Assembly: GCA_937896115.1 (NCBI GenBank)
Contig: CALBLB010000384.1
Span: 1 to 18,569, forward strand
Direction of reading: 5' to 3'
DNA from: an uncultured Succinatimonas sp.
Lineage (GTDB): Bacteria; Pseudomonadota; Gammaproteobacteria; Enterobacterales; Succinivibrionaceae
DNA length: 18,569 nucleotides
Shown here: piece by piece, positions 14,792 through 18,569 of the stretch
Numbering within the stretch: position 1 is the stretch's first letter
Layout: each line of letters begins with the position of its first letter
Notes under the pieces: generated by a model
Databases searched by the model: none
What the model was told of the DNA's origin: nothing
What the model saw: only the letters and a program-made list of their open reading frames with translations
Position numbers and translations under genes: made by a program

Positions 14792-16639
14792 TCAATTTTC
14801 AAGATCTCTTAACTTGCGCCACAACGTGGTGCGAGAAAGCCCTGAGATTGCGCATACATCTTTTAAGGAATGACGTTCCATAAGACGTTTTAAATAGATC
14901 CCTTCAAGTTCTTTTAAACAGGCTTTCTCTGGAATTTCCAAAGAATATTCATCCAGTTTTGTCTCTCCTTCTTGAATACCAGAGATAAGTTCCTGCAATT
15001 TGCTTTTACTTACTCTGCATCCGTCAAAAGACAAAGCTTCGGCTACATTGCGCAACTCCCGCACGTTTCCCGGCCACTGGTAATGAAGCAGTAATTGCAC
15101 TCCCTCATCCTCGATCACTATGTCATCTGCAGGACAATGCAGAAAATCCGCCATAAAACGCTTAAACAGCAAAATGATATCTGCGCCTCGCTCGCGCAGC
15201 GGAGGAATAGACAGTCTTAATACATTCAGGCGGTAATAAAGATCAAAACGGAAAGTTCCCTTAGAACACATATCCAGAATATGACGGTTACCTGCGCAAA
15301 TTATCCTGATATCCAGCGGGATCACGCGGTCATCCCCTACCCGACGAACCTCGCGCTCCTGAATTACCCGCAATAACTGACTTTGTACGTCAAGTGGCAA
15401 CTCCGTGATCTCATCAAGAAAGATGGTACCGCCCTGAGCCATCTCAAATACACCTTTGCGTCCGTTTTTTCTGGCCCCGGTAAAAGCGCCTTCTGCATAT
15501 CCGAACAACTCAGACGCTACCAGGCCCTCAGGCAAGGAGGCACAGTTTACCGAAACGAAAGGCTTGTCAGAGCGCTGACTGTCATTGTGTATACTTTGAG
15601 CAAAACCTTCTTTTCCGACCCCGGTTTCCCCGAAGATCATCACCGTAGAATCAGATCTGGCAAATTTACGCGCCTTTTCCACCACCTCATCCATGATCCT
15701 GCTCTCATGCAAGATATCGGCAAAATGGGTGCGGGCAAACAAGCCTTTTTCATAGAGATCAAATTTCATGCTCTTGACCGATTCCTCAAGAGCCGATCCG
15801 TCTTGGATCACCACCATGCGGTTTTTAAGATCTCCTGAGCTTAATTCGAGATTGCGCATGAGTACTCTTCTTTGCCCCAAGACAGCGGTAGCCGGGATCC
15901 CGTCTTTTTTCAACAGAGGATTCAATTTTTCAAGCCAGCATTCGCGTTTAAAGCCTGAAAGCAGCTCGGCAGCTTTCTCATTAGAAAAACGCTCATGCCC
16001 TTCATCATCGAAAACCACAACCCCTTCATCTATATTGTTAAACAGTGACTGCATGAGGCTTAACATCATCTCTCTTGCTCTCATGGAACGCTCAAGCTCC
16101 AGAGCGTTTAGTACTGCTTTTTTGATACTGAAAAAATCAGAATCGATGAATGCCGAATGCATCTTAAGACGTCTGGCGCAATTAACCGCTACCACGCAAC
16201 CGGCAATTCCGTCACAACCTTTGGCAAATTCCGCTCCAACTCTTTTTTCTATTTCCTCAGGACTGCGACAAGGATACACGGAGATCTCCTCGCCGTTTAA
16301 AGACAGATCTCCTTCTTCAAGACCTATGACATTGTCCTGAGTCACCACGGCGATACGATGACACCCTGATAACAAAAGTTTTTTTACCGCATTGAAGACA
16401 TCGTAAAAAGAAGCTTCTATGTCTATTACGGTTAAATTGGGAATACCCCTTAAAACCTTGGCAGTTCCTCCGCGGCTTATGACTATACGTGCTTTGGGAT
16501 GACGTTTTATCGCATCCAAAGCCTCATAATCGTAGGCAACCTCAATGGGGATGGACAGTCCCAACTGCGCTACAACCTGCGCACATAAAGCCCCAGTATG
16601 ACGGTAAGGAGCAACCAACAGGAGATCTGTATTTGACAT
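14792..16639 (-). CDS. Sigma-54-dependent transcriptional activator with PrpR_N sensor domain
   Basis: This is a bacterial enhancer-binding protein expected to activate the sigma-54 promoter next to it. I start it at ATG 16637-16639 (615 residues); an in-frame TTG four codons earlier has no better ribosome-binding site, and neither start has a clear one. A PrpR_N-type domain fills about residues 1-180, with VISRGGTAKVLR near 54-65. A PAS domain follows (about 198-290, FNNIDEGVVVFDDEG). The AAA+ domain has Walker A GETGVGKE (337-344), the sigma-54 contact loop GAFTGA (384-389), Walker B GGTIFLDE (403-410) and WPGNVREL (522-529). The C-terminal Fis-type helix-turn-helix is at about 580-612. The TRAP operon lies downstream on the same strand, so the ligand is probably a sugar acid or pathway intermediate. 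This differs from the GntR-type LgoR/ExuR regulators of E. coli. Confidence 0.93.
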   Translation of the reverse strand: MSNTDLLLVAPYRHTGALCAQVVAQLGLSIPIEVAYDYEALDAIKRHPKARIVISRGGTAKVLRGIPNLTVIDIEASFYDVFNAVKKLLLSGCHRIAVVTQDNVIGLEEGDLSLNGEEISVYPCRSPEEIEKRVGAEFAKGCDGIAGCVVAVNCARRLKMHSAFIDSDFFSIKKAVLNALELERSMRAREMMLSLMQSLFNNIDEGVVVFDDEGHERFSNEKAAELLSGFKRECWLEKLNPLLKKDGIPATAVLGQRRVLMRNLELSSGDLKNRMVVIQDGSALEESVKSMKFDLYEKGLFARTHFADILHESRIMDEVVEKARKFARSDSTVMIFGETGVGKEGFAQSIHNDSQRSDKPFVSVNCASLPEGLVASELFGYAEGAFTGARKNGRKGVFEMAQGGTIFLDEITELPLDVQSQLLRVIQEREVRRVGDDRVIPLDIRIICAGNRHILDMCSKGTFRFDLYYRLNVLRLSIPPLRERGADIILLFKRFMADFLHCPADDIVIEDEGVQLLLHYQWPGNVRELRNVAEALSFDGCRVSKSKLQELISGIQEGETKLDEYSLEIPEKACLKELEGIYLKRLMERHSLKDVCAISGLSRTTLWRKLRDLEN

Positions 16640-16875
16640 ATGATTAAACAAAGTTTCTACAAGAACAGCTAACTAAACCAGATCTTATACAAGCTAAGCG
16701 GCACAAACAGCCTGCTTATCCTTGCTGCTTATTGAAAATATTTCTTGCAATCCTACCATGGGTACTTTTTTAGCAAGAGTATCTTTTTAATTATTTGTGA
16801 AAAGACAACAAGTTATCTTGATTTTTCGCAAAATTGCCTCTTAACGGTACGGATTAAAAACAAACCGCCTCTTCT

Positions 16876-16883
16876 GCTATGAT
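16876..16883 (+). promoter_or_regulatory. Extended -10 promoter for the AraJ-like transporter
   Basis: TG-C-TATGAT (16875-16883 region) is an extended -10 with five of six core bases. The -35 position is A-rich without a consensus match. Transcription would start about 25 bases before the ATG, and AGGTG serves as the ribosome-binding site. The remaining 16640-16870 intergenic DNA is A/T-rich; it should also hold the regulator's promoter, but I see no convincing one. Confidence 0.45.
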
Positions 16884-16913
16884 CCTGCAACCGTTTAATC
16901 AGGTGTAAATACT

Positions 16914-18080
16914 ATGCAATTAAAAGGTCTTATTTCCTTATCTTTCGGTACTCTCGGACTTGGGATCACCGAATTCGTCGCCATGGGATTGCTGCCGTTT
17001 ATCGCCGCAACCTACGGCATCACCATCGCCCAGGCAGGGCATTTCATAACTGCTTATGCGCTCGGCGTAGCTTTCGGAGCTTTTGCCTTGCTGTTTTTAA
17101 GAGCTTTAAAGCTTAAGACCATACTGCTGATGCTCATACTGGTGCACATAACCGGTAATCTGCTTACGGTGCTGGCGCCTGATTTTAATACCCTGCTGAT
17201 AGCTCGTTTCATTGCAGGTCTTCCTCACGGAAGTTTTTTCGGAGTAGGCTCCATCATTGCCCAACGCATTGCTTCAAAAGACAAAGGATCAAGCGCCGTA
17301 TCCATCATGGTAGCCGGCATGACCATCTCCAATATTTTCGGAGTACCGCTGGGAACCGCCTTGGCCGAAATTTTAAATTTCAAAGCCATATTCTGCGTAG
17401 TCGTGATCTGGGGAGTGATCGTACTCTTTTCATGCTATCGCTGGATCCATGATACCGGTAAGATTGAAAACACCGGATTTTTCGGGCAATTTGCCTTTTT
17501 AAAACATCCTGCTCCCTGGTTGGTACTGGGAGCTACCATGTTCGGCAACGCCGGTATTTTCTGCATGCAAAGCTATATAAGTCCTATACTCACCGAGCTT
17601 GCCGGGATCAAACTGCATACGGTTCCGGTGGTACTGGTAGCCATGGGGATCTGCATGGTCCTGGCCAATTTCATCTCAGGAAGACTGTGCGACAGATTTA
17701 CCCCGGGAAAAGTCGGAGCCTGTGCTCAGGCTTTGGCTGTTATCCTGTTACTGGGCATAGATTTATTCGGTCATGCAACCGCCGTATGCATCACGCTTAT
17801 CTGCCTTACGGCAGGAGTATTGTTCTCGTTATCATCTCCTGAGCAGGTATCCATACTGAGGACCTCCCCGGGAGGACTTTTGCTGGGGGCTGCATTGGTA
17901 CAGGCTGCGTTTAACCTCGGTAATGCACTCGGAGCATCGGCAGGAGGAGTACCTTTTACCTTTGATCTTTCGATAAGATTGGTAACGGCTATCGGTGCGG
18001 TACTGGCATTTATCGGTTTTTGGTGCCTGCTGCTTTACGCACGCAAATACGAAAAAGAGTTTTCAAAAACTCTGCATTAG
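16914..18080 (+). CDS. araJ: AraJ-like MFS efflux permease (DHA1 family)
   Basis: This 388-residue inner-membrane transporter of the major facilitator superfamily has about 12 membrane helices. Several stretches closely match E. coli AraJ: GTLGLGITEF near the start (12-21), AGLPHGSFFGVGSI (about 101-114), PAPWLVLGATMFGNAGIF (about 202-219) and LSSPEQ (about 302-307). AraJ and the related YdhP-type proteins are presumed proton-driven exporters of sugars or small molecules; the natural substrate is unclear. The ATG at 16914 follows AGGTG by 7-8 bases. It is divergent from the sigma-54 activator gene across 274 bases, so it could be under shared control, but there is no direct evidence that it belongs to the sugar-acid pathway. 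The frame is intact and of normal length. Confidence 0.85.
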   Translation: MQLKGLISLSFGTLGLGITEFVAMGLLPFIAATYGITIAQAGHFITAYALGVAFGAFALLFLRALKLKTILLMLILVHITGNLLTVLAPDFNTLLIARFIAGLPHGSFFGVGSIIAQRIASKDKGSSAVSIMVAGMTISNIFGVPLGTALAEILNFKAIFCVVVIWGVIVLFSCYRWIHDTGKIENTGFFGQFAFLKHPAPWLVLGATMFGNAGIFCMQSYISPILTELAGIKLHTVPVVLVAMGICMVLANFISGRLCDRFTPGKVGACAQALAVILLLGIDLFGHATAVCITLICLTAGVLFSLSSPEQVSILRTSPGGLLLGAALVQAAFNLGNALGASAGGVPFTFDLSIRLVTAIGAVLAFIGFWCLLLYARKYEKEFSKTLH

Positions 18081-18097
18081 CTGAATGTTTGCTTGTT

Positions 18098-18135
18098 ACC
18101 CTGCGTACAAAAGCCGAAACTTCTGTATGCAGGGT
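18098..18135. terminator. Long hairpin between convergent genes, possible bidirectional terminator
   Basis: ACCCTGCGTACA (18098-18109) pairs with TGTATGCAGGGT (18124-18135) in a 12-bp stem with one G-T pair and a 14-base loop. It lies between the 3' ends of the transporter gene and the diguanylate cyclase gene. Neither side has a clear T run, so it may act mainly as a 3'-end stabiliser or as a factor-dependent end. Confidence 0.45.
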
Positions 18136-18143
18136 TGCATATC

Positions 18144-18569
18144 TTATGAAGATAATGACAGGTGATATACGGGAACGCCGCGTTTTTTGGCCTCATACAT
18201 ACAACTGTCGGCAGCATTAATGAGGGCATCCAAATGATGTCCTTCGGCTTTGTTGTACACAGAGCCTACCGAAGCGGTCAATCCTCTCATGGGATTGTTT
18301 TCAAAAGAGACTTTGATTTCTTTTGCAAGTTGCAAAGCCAAAGCCTGCAATCTGCTCTCCTCCGGATCTTTTAAATAAATGACAAATTCGTCACCGCCGT
18401 ATCTTGCAAGTACGGCGTCATCGCTTGGGAAAATACGCTTCATGATCGCCGCAATTTCAACCAAAGCCTCATCCCCTGCTTCATGACCGTAACTGTCATT
18501 GAGCTTTTTGAATTTATTCAGATCCAAAAAGATCACTCCGTCAGATCGGTTGGTGCCGCGCATCTGGTG
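18144..18569 (-). CDS. GGDEF-domain diguanylate cyclase, C-terminal fragment
   Basis: The gene enters from beyond the right edge, so its N-terminal sensor part is not visible. About 141 residues remain, all from a GGDEF domain. They include FLDLNKFKKLNDSYGHEAGD, which holds the metal and guanine-binding residues, and the active-site RYGGDEF with the full GGDEF signature. Such enzymes join two GTP to make cyclic di-GMP. The RxxD product-inhibition site normally five residues before GGDEF is absent: that region reads FPSDDAVLARY. An internal ATG at 18561-18563 is not the start, because the conserved N-terminal part of the domain (the DxLTGLxNR region) should precede it. The gene converges on the AraJ-like transporter. 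Activity is likely, but the signal sensed is unknown. Confidence 0.88.
   Translation of the reverse strand, partial: HQMRGTNRSDGVIFLDLNKFKKLNDSYGHEAGDEALVEIAAIMKRIFPSDDAVLARYGGDEFVIYLKDPEESRLQALALQLAKEIKVSFENNPMRGLTASVGSVYNKAEGHHLDALINAADSCMYEAKKRGVPVYHLSLSS

Noticed and set aside
15383..15838. Open 151-codon plus-strand frame over the AAA+ domain
   Set aside because: Shadow of the AAA+ coding sequence on the opposite strand; no family features.
15768..16340. Open 190-codon plus-strand frame inside the sigma-54 activator gene
   Set aside because: It is antisense to a clearly conserved gene, low in complexity (serine/leucine rich) and has no ribosome-binding site or recognisable domain.

Overview
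The window looks like chromosomal DNA from a gammaproteobacterium. MepA, the DolP-type double-BON lipoprotein, the AraJ-type transporter, UxaA/UxaB and the ArgC-ArgB order all resemble enteric versions. A host-associated fermentative group such as the Succinivibrionaceae would fit, but that is an inference from overall character and not a proven placement. Almost every gene is on the minus strand; the exceptions are a broken HAD phosphatase gene and the AraJ-like transporter. I saw no rRNA, tRNA, CRISPR array, insertion sequence or prophage gene.

Left part (1-6333, all minus). A chemoreceptor gene comes first in transcription order. It is followed by a tightly packed cell-envelope cluster: dolP lipoprotein, an unrecognised 558-residue protein and the murein endopeptidase mepA. 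Then come argC and the first 33 codons of argB. A good sigma-70 promoter lies in front of dolP.

Middle (6334-7481). A HAD-IB phosphatase gene on the plus strand is broken by one extra base near 6951. Downstream is a 287-bp stretch with no protein gene. It holds the uxaA terminator and, after it, what looks like an independent small-RNA unit of about 60-65 nt on the minus strand: an extended -10, a U-rich unstructured 5' part, then a strong hairpin followed by a T-rich tract. The 5' part of this predicted RNA is perfectly complementary over 13 nt to the ribosome-binding region of uxaB. It also pairs over 12 nt (one G-U) with the ribosome-binding region of the TRAP binding-protein gene dctP.

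Right-centre (7482-16639, all minus). This is a sugar-acid catabolic locus. A PrpR_N-PAS-AAA+-Fis sigma-54 activator is followed by a near-consensus -24/-12 promoter with upstream inverted repeats. Then come a TRAP transporter (dctP, dctQ, dctM), a zinc-dependent dehydrogenase resembling L-galactonate/L-gulonate 5-dehydrogenases, a hairpin, and uxaB-uxaA. The most economical reading is uptake of an aldonate such as L-galactonate, oxidation to D-tagaturonate, reduction by UxaB to D-altronate, and dehydration by UxaA to 2-keto-3-deoxygluconate. No uxaC isomerase is present in the window.

Right end (16640-18569). An AraJ-like MFS efflux permease runs on the plus strand and converges on a truncated GGDEF diguanylate cyclase gene that leaves the window on the minus strand. 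A long hairpin lies between them.

The most notable possibility is a two-layer control circuit: transcriptional control by the sigma-54 activator, plus a small RNA encoded just beyond the end of the pathway whose seed matches the translation start regions of the transporter and reductase genes.
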